Origin: Mycobacterium barrassiae | GTDB taxonomy: Bacteria; Actinomycetota; Actinomycetes; Mycobacteriales; Mycobacteriaceae | Assembly: GCF_025822765.1 (NCBI RefSeq) | Contig: NZ_JACKUK010000012.1 | Location: 124,001-188,000 of the forward strand | Reading direction: 5' to 3' | DNA: 64,000 bases | Part shown: in pieces, positions 9,177-19,026 of the stretch | Position numbering within the stretch: the first letter of the stretch is position 1 | Layout: every line of letters begins with the position of its first letter | The notes under the pieces: generated by a model | Database searches by the model: none | Told to the model about the DNA's origin: nothing | The model's input: the letters and a program-made list of their open reading frames with translations, nothing else | Program-made: the position numbers and the translations under genes

Positions 9177-10112
9177 GTGTCCGCGCTGGCCTTCACCGTC
9201 ATGGCGCTGGTCCTGTCGGGACCGGTGCCTGCGATGCTGGCGCGGGCTACCTGGCCGTCGCGGGCGCCACGGGCGGCAATCGTCTTGTGGCAGGCCATCG
9301 CACTTGCCGCGGTCCTGTCGGCCTTCTCGGCGGGAATCGCCATCGCGAGCAGGCTTTTCGCGCCCGGTCCGGACGGCAGGCCGACCGCGACCTTCGCCAG
9401 CGAGATCGACGCCCTCGGTTGGCCGCTGTGGCTCACTTACCTCGCGGTGTTCGCACTCACGCTGGTGATCGGGGCGCGGCTCGCGATCGCCGTCGTGCAG
9501 GTCGCCATCGCAACCCGGCGCAGGCGTGCACATCATCGGATGGTCGTCGACCTGGTGGGCACGTCGCGGAAGCACACCCACGCCGGGCACGGTTTGCGCA
9601 TTCTCGACGTCGAGGAGCCATTGGCCTACTGCCTACCCGGCGTGCGGAGCCGGGTGGTGGTCAGCGAGGGCACGCTGACCACGTTGGAGGACAACGAGAT
9701 CGCCGCCATCCTGACGCATGAGCGCGCACATCTGCGCGCGCGGCATGACCTGGTGCTCGAGATGTTCATGGCGGTGCATGCCGCGTTCCCGCGGTTCGTG
9801 CGGAGCGCCAGCGCGCTGGACGCCGTGCGGTTGTTGATCGAGATGCTGGCCGACGATGCGGCGGTGCGCGCAGCCGGTCCGACTCCCCTGGCTCGCGCGT
9901 TGGTGGCTTGCGCGACGGGCCGCACACCTGCGGGTGCGCTGGCCGCCGGTGGGCCGACGACCGTGGCCCGGGTGCAGCGCCTCGGCGGCCGCGGCAACAG
10001 TCTGGCGTTGGCCGCCGGCGCCTACACCGCCGCTGCGGCGGTACTGGTGGTTCCCACCGTCGCGGTGGTCCTGCCATGGTTGACCGAGTTGAATCGTTTG
10101 TTCACCGCGTAG
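9177..10112 (+). CDS. M56-family membrane metallopeptidase (BlaR-like, Rv1845c type)
   Basis: This 311-residue integral membrane protein has the zinc-peptidase motif HERAH (residues 181-185) in a family M56 context, with hydrophobic segments near residues 3-20, 33-60, 84-118 and 275-300. BlaR1 proteins of this family cleave BlaI after sensing a beta-lactam. This protein lacks the extracellular penicillin-binding sensor domain, so the signal that activates it is unknown. It starts at GTG 14 bases after blaI, forming a two-gene operon as in M. tuberculosis. Confidence 0.88.
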   Translation: MSALAFTVMALVLSGPVPAMLARATWPSRAPRAAIVLWQAIALAAVLSAFSAGIAIASRLFAPGPDGRPTATFASEIDALGWPLWLTYLAVFALTLVIGARLAIAVVQVAIATRRRRAHHRMVVDLVGTSRKHTHAGHGLRILDVEEPLAYCLPGVRSRVVVSEGTLTTLEDNEIAAILTHERAHLRARHDLVLEMFMAVHAAFPRFVRSASALDAVRLLIEMLADDAAVRAAGPTPLARALVACATGRTPAGALAAGGPTTVARVQRLGGRGNSLALAAGAYTAAAAVLVVPTVAVVLPWLTELNRLFTA

Positions 10113-10166
10113 GCGTTTGTCAGCAGTAGCCCGGTTCTGCACAACAAAACACGAAAGGCTGCCCGT

Positions 10167-11627
10167 ATGAGCTCGTCTGAAAATCCCACGAACGGCACCG
10201 CTCAGATCGGGGTCACCGGCCTCGCCGTGATGGGATCCAACCTCGCGCGCAACTTCGCGCACCACGGATACACCGTGGCGCTGCACAACCGGTCTGTCGC
10301 CAAGACCGACGCGCTGTTGGCCGAACACGGCTCGGAGGGCAAGTTCATCCGCAGCGAGACCATTCCCGAATTCCTTGCCGCCCTTGAGAAGCCGCGCCGA
10401 GTGATCATCATGGTCAAGGCCGGCGAAGCGACCGACGCCGTGATCAACGAGCTCGCCGACGCGATGGAGGAAGGCGACATCATCATCGACGGCGGCAACG
10501 CGCTCTACACCGACACCATCCGTCGGGAGAAGGCGATCCGCGAGCGCGGCCTGCACTTCGTCGGCGCGGGCATCTCCGGCGGCGAGGAGGGCGCCCTGAA
10601 GGGGCCGTCGATCATGCCCGGCGGGCCTGCGGAGTCGTACAAGTCGCTCGGACCGCTGCTCGAGGAGATCTCCGCACACGTCGACGGCGTGCCCTGCTGC
10701 ACCCACATCGGCCCCGACGGCGCCGGACACTTCGTGAAGATGGTGCACAACGGCATCGAGTACTCGGACATGCAGCTGATCGGCGAGGCCTACCAGCTGC
10801 TGCGCGATGGGTTGGGACTGACGGCGCCCGAGATCGCCGATGTGTTCGCCGAATGGAACAAGGGCGACCTGGACAGCTTCCTCATCGAGATCACCGCCGA
10901 GGTGTTGCGGCAGACCGACACCAAGACAGGCAAGCCGCTCGTCGACCTCATCCTCGACGAGGCCGAGCAGAAGGGCACCGGCCGGTGGACGGTGAAATCG
11001 GCGCTCGACCTCGGGGTGCCGGTGACGGGGATCGCCGAGGCGGTGTTCGCTCGTGCGCTGTCGGGCTCTGTCGCCCAGCGCAAGGCCACGACGGGTCTGG
11101 CGTCCGGCGATCTGGGCGAGAAGCCCAGCGATGCAAAGCAATTCATCGACGACGTGAGCAAGGCGCTGTACGCGTCGAAGATCATCGCCTACGCGCAGGG
11201 CTTCAATCAGATACAGGCCGGCAGTGCCGAATACAACTGGGGTATCAACCCGGGCGATATGGCGACCATCTGGCGCGGCGGCTGCATCATCCGGGCCAAG
11301 TTCCTCAATCGCATCAAAGAGGCCTTCGACGAGAACCCCGAGCTGCCGACGCTGATCGTGGCGCCGTACTTCCGCAGCGCCATCGAGTCCGCGATCGACA
11401 GCTGGCGACGTGTCGTGGTGACCGCGACGGAGCTCGGCATCCCGATCCCTGGCTTCTCGTCGGCGTTGTCGTACTACGACGGGCTGCGCACCGAGCGGCT
11501 GCCCGCCGCGCTCACGCAGGGCCTGCGCGACTTCTTCGGCGCCCACACCTACGGCCGCATCGACGCCGACCCGAGCGCGCGGTTCCACACGCTGTGGAGC
11601 GGCGATCGCAGCGAGATCGAGGCCTAG
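10167..11627 (+). CDS. gnd: 6-phosphogluconate dehydrogenase, decarboxylating
   Basis: Gnd converts 6-phosphogluconate to ribulose-5-phosphate and CO2, producing NADPH in the pentose phosphate pathway. The 486-residue protein has the N-terminal GVTGLAVMGSNLARNFA Rossmann motif (about residues 11-27), the DGGNALYTDTIRR substrate segment (about 111-123), the GAGISGGEEGA motif, the catalytic FVKMVHNGIEYSDM segment (about 190-203) and a long helical C-terminal domain. The length matches the long, dimeric Gnd class. A GAAAGG site precedes the ATG. It occupies the Rv1844c (gnd1) position. Confidence 0.96.
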   Translation: MSSSENPTNGTAQIGVTGLAVMGSNLARNFAHHGYTVALHNRSVAKTDALLAEHGSEGKFIRSETIPEFLAALEKPRRVIIMVKAGEATDAVINELADAMEEGDIIIDGGNALYTDTIRREKAIRERGLHFVGAGISGGEEGALKGPSIMPGGPAESYKSLGPLLEEISAHVDGVPCCTHIGPDGAGHFVKMVHNGIEYSDMQLIGEAYQLLRDGLGLTAPEIADVFAEWNKGDLDSFLIEITAEVLRQTDTKTGKPLVDLILDEAEQKGTGRWTVKSALDLGVPVTGIAEAVFARALSGSVAQRKATTGLASGDLGEKPSDAKQFIDDVSKALYASKIIAYAQGFNQIQAGSAEYNWGINPGDMATIWRGGCIIRAKFLNRIKEAFDENPELPTLIVAPYFRSAIESAIDSWRRVVVTATELGIPIPGFSSALSYYDGLRTERLPAALTQGLRDFFGAHTYGRIDADPSARFHTLWSGDRSEIEA

Positions 11628-11645
11628 CCCGGATCCCCACCTCGT

Positions 11646-11702
11646 CGAGACTGCGTACAGATCGTGAGTTGGGCTGGAATCGCGATCTGTCAGCAGTCTC
11701 GG
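11646..11702. repeat. dispersed hairpin repeat, copy 1
   Basis: CGAGACTGC (11646-11654) pairs with GCAGTCTCG (11693-11701), and ACAGATCG (11657-11664) pairs with CGATCTGT (11683-11690), giving a long imperfect hairpin between gnd and guaB1. Closely related copies are at 25176-25234 and 33580-33636. It may also terminate gnd. Confidence 0.75.
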
Positions 11703-11712
11703 CGGCAACTAG

Positions 11713-13161
<1,449 letters not shown>

Positions 13162-13229
13162 GCCCCTCGGCCCGCCGCCACCGGCTACCATAGATTTCAC
13201 TTTTTCAGCGCCTACTCGAAAGGGACCCT

Positions 13230-13370
13230 GTGCCGCAGGCACCCGTTGAGGCCGCGAGCTTCCGGGCCGAGCGGCCCGGCGACGAACCGTCCGACGCCGA
13301 GCCCTCTTCTAGTCGGCCGGGCGGAAGGCCCGGCTCACTACCGGCGAGACCACGAGGACTCTCGGCATGA
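13230..13370 (+). CDS. short proline- and acid-rich leader ORF before the CNNM genes
   Basis: A GTG at 13230, four bases after a GAAAGGGA ribosome site, opens a 46-codon frame. Its TGA overlaps the ATG of the first CNNM gene as ATGA (13367-13370), so translation of the two would be coupled. The peptide begins [10 protein letters not shown], has nine prolines and six acidic residues, and has no hydrophobic segment. Its coding region contains four exchangeable GC-rich hairpin arms. A -10-like TAGATT lies at 13191-13196. The layout resembles leader peptides that control Mg2+ transporter genes in enteric bacteria. That role is inferred. The peptide could also be an incidental frame. Confidence 0.5.
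   Translation: MPQAPVEAASFRAERPGDEPSDAEPSSSRPGGRPGSLPARPRGLSA
13262..13334 (+). promoter_or_regulatory. candidate attenuator: four mutually exclusive hairpin arms
   Basis: Arm A CCGGGCC (13262-13268) pairs with arm B (13273-13279) around a 4-base loop, and arm C GCCGGGC (13316-13322) pairs with arm D (13328-13334) around a 5-base loop. B and D lie in identical octamers GGCCCGGC (13273-13280 and 13327-13334). A can therefore also pair with D, and C with B. This 1:2/3:4 versus 1:4/2:3 choice is the classic layout of an attenuator. All arms lie within the leader ORF, so ribosome position would decide which pairs form. Confidence 0.5.
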
Positions 13371-14728
13371 CACTCGCCACCTCGCTGCTCTCCATCGCCG
13401 CCATCATCCTGCTGACCATCGGCACCGCGGTGTTCGTCGCCGCGGAGTTCTCGCTGACCGCACTCGAACGCAGCACCGTCGAGGCCAACGCGCGCAGCGG
13501 CGACCGTCGCGACCTGATGGTGCAGCGCGCCCACCGCACGCTGTCGTTCCAGCTCTCCGGCGCACAGGTGGGCATCTCGATCACCACGCTGGCCACCGGC
13601 TACCTGGCCGAACCCGTCGTCGGGCGGCTGATCCGGCCCGGTCTGGACGCGATCGGTGTGCCCGAACGCTTCGCCGGCGGCCTCGCGCTGTTCTTCGCCG
13701 TGGTGATCGCCACCTCGCTGTCGATGGTGTTCGGCGAGCTGGTGCCCAAGAACCTGGCGGTGGCCAGGCCGGTGCAGACGGCGCGCTGGTCGGCGGGCCC
13801 GCAACTGGTGTTCTCGACGCTGTTCACCCCGCTGATCCGGCTGACCAACGGCACCGCCAACTGGATCCTGCGCCGACTGGGCATCGAGCCTGCGGAGGAG
13901 TTGCGCTCGGCCCGCTCCCCGCAGGAACTGGTGTCACTGGTGCGCAGCTCGGCACGCAGTGGCGCGCTCGATCCCGTCACCGCGGTGCTCGTCGACCGAT
14001 CCCTGCAGTTCGGTGAACGCACCGCCGAGGAATTGATGACCCCGAGGGCGAAGATCGAAGCGCTGGAATCCGACGACACCGCCGCAGACCTGGTGGCCGC
14101 GGCCATCAAGACCGGCCACTCACGTTTCCCGATCATCCAGGGCGATCTCGACGAGACGATCGGCATCGCGCACGTCAAGCAGGTGTTCGAGGTGCCCGCG
14201 GCGCGTCGCAGCACCACCCCGTTGGCCAGCTTGGCGCTGCCCATCGCCAAGGTGCCCTCGACGCTCGACGGCGACGCGGTGATGACACAGATTCGTGCCA
14301 ACGGATTGCAGACCGCACTCGTCGTCGACGAATACGGTGGCACCGCGGGCATGGTCACCATGGAGGACCTCATCGAGGAGATCGTCGGCGATGTGCGCGA
14401 CGAGCACGACGTCGAACCCCCCGACGTGGTTCCCGCAGGCAAGGGCTGGCAGGTGTCGGGGCTGCTTCGCATCGACGAAGTCGCCGAGGCCACGGGTTTC
14501 CGTGCGCCCGAAGGCGATTACGAAACCATCGGCGGACTGGTGCTCGAGAAGCTCGGGCACATTCCCGAGCAGGCCGAGTCGGTGGAGTTGACGGCGTTCG
14601 ACCCCGACGGCGTCGCGCTGGACGACCCGATTCGCTGGCTGGCCACCGTGGTCCGCATGGACGGCAGGCGCATCGACCTGCTCGAGCTGACCGAACTCGG
14701 CCGCCGCAGCACAGGAGATGAGAGCTGA
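13367..14728 (+). CDS. CNNM/CorC-type membrane protein (DUF21, CBS pair, CorC domain)
   Basis: The 453-residue protein has the full CNNM layout: a DUF21 transmembrane domain (about residues 1-190) with the [13 protein letters not shown] motif, a CBS pair (about 215-340) starting at [10 protein letters not shown] and including [17 protein letters not shown], and a C-terminal CorC/HlyC domain (about 350-440). CNNM/CorC proteins are linked to Mg2+ or Co2+ transport or efflux; older annotations call them hemolysins. GAGGA precedes the ATG by eight bases. Its start overlaps the leader ORF and its stop overlaps the next CNNM gene (TGATG). It is the Rv1842c counterpart. Confidence 0.9.
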   Translation: MTLATSLLSIAAIILLTIGTAVFVAAEFSLTALERSTVEANARSGDRRDLMVQRAHRTLSFQLSGAQVGISITTLATGYLAEPVVGRLIRPGLDAIGVPERFAGGLALFFAVVIATSLSMVFGELVPKNLAVARPVQTARWSAGPQLVFSTLFTPLIRLTNGTANWILRRLGIEPAEELRSARSPQELVSLVRSSARSGALDPVTAVLVDRSLQFGERTAEELMTPRAKIEALESDDTAADLVAAAIKTGHSRFPIIQGDLDETIGIAHVKQVFEVPAARRSTTPLASLALPIAKVPSTLDGDAVMTQIRANGLQTALVVDEYGGTAGMVTMEDLIEEIVGDVRDEHDVEPPDVVPAGKGWQVSGLLRIDEVAEATGFRAPEGDYETIGGLVLEKLGHIPEQAESVELTAFDPDGVALDDPIRWLATVVRMDGRRIDLLELTELGRRSTGDES

Positions 14729-15792
14729 TGGGCGGCGACATCTTCGGCGTGCTGCTGACCGTGCTGTTGCTCGGCGCGAACGCGTTCTTCGTCGCGTCGG
14801 AGTTCGCGCTGATCTCGGCGCGTCGCGACCGGCTCGAAGCGCTGGCCGAGCAGGGCAAGAAGAGCGCGGTGACCGTCATCCGCGCCGGCGAGAACCTGTC
14901 GCTGATGCTCGCCGGAGCCCAGCTGGGCATCACGATCTGCTCGATCCTGCTGGGCCGGGTCGGCGAGCCCGCGGTCGCGCATCTGCTGGAGAAGCCGTTC
15001 GATCTTTTCGGCATCCCCGACTCGGTGCTGCACACGGTGTCGTTCTTCGTCGCACTTGCCGTCGTGGTGACGCTGCACGTGCTGCTCGGCGAGATGGTCC
15101 CGAAGAACATCGCGATCGCCGGGCCCGAATCGGCGGCGATGCTGCTGATCCCGGTCTACCTGGTCTACGTCCGGCTGGCCCGCCCGTTCGTGGCCTTCTA
15201 CAACTGGTGCGCCAACACCACGTTGCGCGCCATGGGGGTCGAACCGAAGGACGAACTCGACGTCACGGTGTCGACCGTCGAGCTGTCCGAGATGATCGCC
15301 GAGTCGGTGTCTGAGGGGCTGCTCGACCAGGAGGAGCACAGCCGGCTGACCCGCGCTTTGCAGATCCGCAACCGCGTCGCCAGCGACGTTGCCATGCCGC
15401 TCAGCGAGATCAGGACCGTCCCGGTGGCGCGCGAGGGCTGCGGGCCCACCCTGGCGGCGATCGAGGAGGCGCTCGCCGAAACCGGCTACTCGCGCTTCCC
15501 GGTCAGCGGCCTGTCCGGCGAGTTCGTGGGGTACCTGCACATCAAGGACGTCCTGCCGCTGGTCGACGACCCCAACACGGACAACGCCGTGCTGGACGCC
15601 TCGATGGTGCGGCCGCTGCCGCGGGTGCCGGCGTCGATGTCGCTGCCCGACGCGCTCTCAAGGCTGCGACGGGAGAACGCTCACCTGGCACTGCTGACCG
15701 CGCCCGACGGCAGCATCTCGGCGATGGTCGCGCTGGAAGACCTGGTCGAGGACCTCGTCGGCACCGTGCGCGACGGGACCCACCGTGTCTGA
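14728..15792 (+). CDS. CNNM-type membrane protein lacking the CorC domain
   Basis: This 354-residue paralogue of the preceding gene has the DUF21 membrane domain with LLGEMVPKNIAIAG (about residues 118-131) and a CBS pair ending in AMVALEDLVEDLVG. The protein stops right after the CBS domains, so the C-terminal CorC/HlyC domain is missing. M. tuberculosis has the same long/short pair (Rv1842c/Rv1841c). The one-base overlap with the upstream gene implies a fixed ratio of the two proteins and suggests a heteromeric transporter, which is inference. Metal transport is a family-level assignment. Confidence 0.88.
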   Translation: MGGDIFGVLLTVLLLGANAFFVASEFALISARRDRLEALAEQGKKSAVTVIRAGENLSLMLAGAQLGITICSILLGRVGEPAVAHLLEKPFDLFGIPDSVLHTVSFFVALAVVVTLHVLLGEMVPKNIAIAGPESAAMLLIPVYLVYVRLARPFVAFYNWCANTTLRAMGVEPKDELDVTVSTVELSEMIAESVSEGLLDQEEHSRLTRALQIRNRVASDVAMPLSEIRTVPVAREGCGPTLAAIEEALAETGYSRFPVSGLSGEFVGYLHIKDVLPLVDDPNTDNAVLDASMVRPLPRVPASMSLPDALSRLRRENAHLALLTAPDGSISAMVALEDLVEDLVGTVRDGTHRV

Positions 15793-16708
15793 TGCGCTCG
15801 TGCTCGACGAGCGCGATTGGACCGCCCGAGCACAACACCACCGCGACCGCGTCGACGACTTCCTACGGGTCTACCGCTCGCCGGCCGGGCAGCCCCACCC
15901 CGTCTGGGACTTCCTGTTCACCTACTACAGGTTGCGGCCCCGGCAGCTGCGGTGGTGGCATCCCGGGTTCGGTGTCGTGCTCGCGGGCGACTCGGCGGCT
16001 CGCTATCTGGGCCGCACCGGCTACGGCCGCGCACCGCACGGGGTGACCGTGACCCGCGACTACCTCCAGAGCCGGGCCGAGACCGTGCGGTTCATCACCA
16101 GGCTGTTGCGGGCGACCGCGTCGCGGCCGGCGCGACTGAACTGCTTCGGGCTGCACGAATGGGCGATGGTCTACCGGGCGCGGTCCGTGCGCCACGACCG
16201 TGTGCCGCTGCGGCTGGGCGCCGAAGGCACGGATGCGGTGGTCGAATCGATGCCGTTGCGGTGCAGCCATTTCGACGCCTTCCGGTTCTTCACCGACCCT
16301 GCGACCGAGCTCAACAGCGAGCAATTGTCCCGCGACGGCCAGATCCACTCGGAGCAACCGGGCTGCCTGCACGCCGCGATGGATTGCTACAAGTACGCCT
16401 ACAAGCTGGGGCCGCTGGTCGATTCGATGCTGGTGATGGACTGTCTCGACCTCGCAGCGCAGGCCCGTGAACTCGACATGCGGGCCAGCCCCTACGATCT
16501 TCGCGACTACGGATTCGAGCCGATCGCCATCGAGACGCCGGCGGGACGGGCCGAATACGTGCGGATCCAGCAGCAGATTGCCGACCGGGCAGCGCCGCTG
16601 CGGGAGCGGCTGGCGCAGCGGTGCGAGGCGCTGCTCGCCACCGCGGTGAACCGCGCGACAACGGAAGCGGTCGAGCGCGAAAAAGCCGCAGCGGGAGCGC
16701 AGGAATAG
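15785..16708 (+). CDS. conserved actinobacterial protein, often labelled 3-methyladenine DNA glycosylase
   Basis: The 307-residue product begins with LDERDWTARAQHH and has HPVWDFLFTYYRLRPRQLRWWHPG (in pieces, about residues 37-60), CFGLHEWAMVYR (about 120-131) and CLHAAMDCYKYAYK (about 195-208). I recall proteins of this family carrying a 3-methyladenine DNA glycosylase label. I do not see the HhH-GPD, AlkD or Tag motifs that would support it. The many conserved histidines, tryptophans and the H-E-W/C-Y pattern suggest an enzyme. The GTG start overlaps the CNNM stop by eight bases, so it is co-transcribed with the CNNM pair. Function is treated as unknown. Confidence 0.75.
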   Translation: MSDALVLDERDWTARAQHHRDRVDDFLRVYRSPAGQPHPVWDFLFTYYRLRPRQLRWWHPGFGVVLAGDSAARYLGRTGYGRAPHGVTVTRDYLQSRAETVRFITRLLRATASRPARLNCFGLHEWAMVYRARSVRHDRVPLRLGAEGTDAVVESMPLRCSHFDAFRFFTDPATELNSEQLSRDGQIHSEQPGCLHAAMDCYKYAYKLGPLVDSMLVMDCLDLAAQARELDMRASPYDLRDYGFEPIAIETPAGRAEYVRIQQQIADRAAPLRERLAQRCEALLATAVNRATTEAVEREKAAAGAQE

Positions 16709-16714
16709 CTGCCA

Positions 16715-16728
16715 TTACCCGCGGGTAA
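16715..16728. promoter_or_regulatory. 14-bp perfect palindrome upstream of glcB
   Basis: TTACCCGCGGGTAA is a perfect palindrome located 53-66 bases before the glcB ATG. Its core TACCCGCGGGTA occurs again at 46814-46825, between the carboxylesterase and MpaB-family genes. It is probably an operator for a dimeric regulator that I cannot name. Confidence 0.55.
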
Positions 16729-16780
16729 GCTGGATCGACGGCACTGCGTCCAACGCGCCTTTGCAGGCGAGGGAGGAAAT

Positions 16781-18988
16781 ATGACCGATCGCGTGAAGGT
16801 GGGCAACCTGCGTGTTGCCCAGGTGCTGTACGACTTCATCAACAACGAGGCGCTGCCGGGTACCGACCTCGACCCCGACACCTTCTGGTCCGGTGTGGAC
16901 AAGGTCGTCGCCGATCTGACGCCCAAGAACCAGGAGCTGCTCGCCAAGCGCGACGAGCTGCAGGCCCGCATCGACAAGTGGCACCGCCAGCGGGTCATCG
17001 AGCCGATCGACGCCGAGGCCTACCGGCAGTTCCTCACCGAGATCGGGTACCTGCTGCCCGAGCCCGAGGACTTCACCATCACCACCGCGGGCGTGGATGA
17101 CGAGATCACCACCACCGCAGGCCCGCAGCTCGTCGTCCCGATCCTCAACGCCCGCTTCGCGCTGAACGCCGCGAACGCCCGGTGGGGCTCGCTGTACGAC
17201 GCGCTGTACGGCACCGACGTCATCCCCGAGGACGACGGCGCCGAAAAGGGCACCAGCTACAACAAGATTCGCGGCGACAAGGTCATCGCGTATGCCCGCC
17301 GCTTTCTCGACGGTGCCGCGCCGCTTGCCACCGGCGCGTGGAACGACGCCACCGGTATCAAGATCGACGAGGGCCAGCTGGTCATCACGCTGGGTGACGG
17401 GCTGTCCACCGGCCTAGCGACGCCCGAGCAGTTCGTCGGTTACACCGGTGAACTCGGTTCGCCGTCCTGGTCGGTGCTGCTGCGCAACCACGGTCTGCAC
17501 GTCGAGATCCTGATCGACCCCGACTCCCCCGTCGGCGCCACCGATCCGGCAGGCATCAAGGACGTCGTCCTGGAGTCCGCGATCACCACGATCATGGACT
17601 TCGAGGACTCGGTGGCCGCCGTCGACGCCGATGACAAGGTGCTCGGTTACCGCAACTGGCTGGGCCTGAACCGCGGCGACCTCGCCGAAGAGGTCAGCAA
17701 GGACGGCAAGACCTTCACCCGGGTGCTCAACGAGGACCGCGTCTACACCACCCCGGACGGCGAGGGCCAGCTGACGCTGCCCGGCCGCAGCCTGCTGTTC
17801 GTGCGCAACGTCGGGCACCTGATGACCAACGACGCGATCGTGACAGGCGCCGATGGCGAAGAAGGCACAGAGGTGCCGGAAGGCATCCAGGACGCGTTGT
17901 TCACCAGCCTGATCGCGATCCACGGGCTGAAGTCCGGCGATGGGAACGGCCCGAAGGTCAACAGCCGCACCGGCTCGATCTACATCGTCAAGCCCAAGAT
18001 GCACGGTCCCGAAGAGGTCGCGTTCACCGTCGAGCTGTTCGGCCGCGTCGAGGACGTCCTCGGACTGCCGCCGAACACGATCAAGGTCGGCATCATGGAC
18101 GAGGAACGCCGCACCACCGTCAACCTCAAGGCCTGCATCAAGGCGGCCGCCGACCGCGTGGTGTTCATCAACACCGGCTTCCTGGACCGCACCGGCGACG
18201 AGATCCACACGTCGATGGAAGCGGGCCCGATGATCCGCAAGGGTTCCATGAAGACTCAGCCGTGGATCCTGGCTTACGAGGACCAGAACGTCGACATCGG
18301 GCTGGCCACCGGATTCTCCGGGCGCGCACAGATCGGCAAGGGCATGTGGGCGATGACCGACCTGATGGCCGACATGGTCGAGCAGAAGATCGGTCAGCCC
18401 AAGGCCGGCGCCACCACCGCGTGGGTGCCGTCGCCGACCGCGGCCACGCTGCACGCCATGCACTATCACGAGGTCGACGTGTACGCGGTGCAGAAGGAGC
18501 TCGCAGGTAAGACGCGGACCACGATCGACGACCTGCTCACCATTCCGCTGGCGAAGGAGCTCGCCTGGGCTCCCGAGGAGATCCGCGAAGAGGTCGACAA
18601 CAACTGCCAGTCCATCCTCGGCTACGTGGTGCGCTGGATCGACGCCGGCGTCGGCTGCTCGAAGGTGCCTGATATCCACAACGTCGCGTTGATGGAAGAC
18701 CGTGCGACCCTTCGCATCTCGAGCCAGCTGCTGGCCAACTGGCTGCGCCACGGGGTGATCACCGAGGACGACGTGAAGGCCAGCCTGCGACGCATGGCCG
18801 CGGTGGTCGACAAGCAGAACGAGAAGGATCCGGAGTTCCGGCCGATGGCACCGGACCCCGAGGGCAGCGTGGCGTTCCAGGCCGCCCAGGAACTGATCCT
18901 CTCCGGCGCGGCACAACCGAACGGTTACACCGAACCGATCCTGCATCGCAGGCGCCGCGAGTTTAAGGCAGCCAATAGCGGTGCTTGA
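16781..18988 (+). CDS. glcB: malate synthase G
   Basis: GlcB condenses glyoxylate with acetyl-CoA to malate, the second step of the glyoxylate shunt, needed for growth on fatty acids and C2 compounds. The 735-residue length identifies the monomeric G isoform. Characteristic segments include [18 protein letters not shown] (about residues 268-285), [46 protein letters not shown] (in pieces, about 465-485) and [20 protein letters not shown] site precedes the ATG. A 14-bp palindrome upstream probably regulates it. It is the Rv1837c counterpart. The M. tuberculosis genes between glcB and the CNNM pair (PE_PGRS and toxin-antitoxin genes) are absent here. Confidence 0.97.
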   Translation: MTDRVKVGNLRVAQVLYDFINNEALPGTDLDPDTFWSGVDKVVADLTPKNQELLAKRDELQARIDKWHRQRVIEPIDAEAYRQFLTEIGYLLPEPEDFTITTAGVDDEITTTAGPQLVVPILNARFALNAANARWGSLYDALYGTDVIPEDDGAEKGTSYNKIRGDKVIAYARRFLDGAAPLATGAWNDATGIKIDEGQLVITLGDGLSTGLATPEQFVGYTGELGSPSWSVLLRNHGLHVEILIDPDSPVGATDPAGIKDVVLESAITTIMDFEDSVAAVDADDKVLGYRNWLGLNRGDLAEEVSKDGKTFTRVLNEDRVYTTPDGEGQLTLPGRSLLFVRNVGHLMTNDAIVTGADGEEGTEVPEGIQDALFTSLIAIHGLKSGDGNGPKVNSRTGSIYIVKPKMHGPEEVAFTVELFGRVEDVLGLPPNTIKVGIMDEERRTTVNLKACIKAAADRVVFINTGFLDRTGDEIHTSMEAGPMIRKGSMKTQPWILAYEDQNVDIGLATGFSGRAQIGKGMWAMTDLMADMVEQKIGQPKAGATTAWVPSPTAATLHAMHYHEVDVYAVQKELAGKTRTTIDDLLTIPLAKELAWAPEEIREEVDNNCQSILGYVVRWIDAGVGCSKVPDIHNVALMEDRATLRISSQLLANWLRHGVITEDDVKASLRRMAAVVDKQNEKDPEFRPMAPDPEGSVAFQAAQELILSGAAQPNGYTEPILHRRRREFKAANSGA

Positions 18989-19026
18989 TCCGATGACCCG
19001 TCGACGTAGCGAGCACAAGGGCTTCT

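Noticed and set aside
9633-11708. A 691-codon minus-strand frame antisense to gnd and the M56 peptidase
   Set aside because: It is a shadow of high-GC coding sequence, with repetitive H/R/V/D composition and no motif.
13162-13366. Known Mg2+ riboswitch (M-box/ykoK) ahead of the CNNM genes
   Set aside because: I could not find the conserved M-box core segments. The leader instead holds a short ORF and exchangeable hairpins.
17414-19018. A 534-codon minus-strand frame antisense to glcB
   Set aside because: It is antisense to malate synthase G and shows no family similarity.
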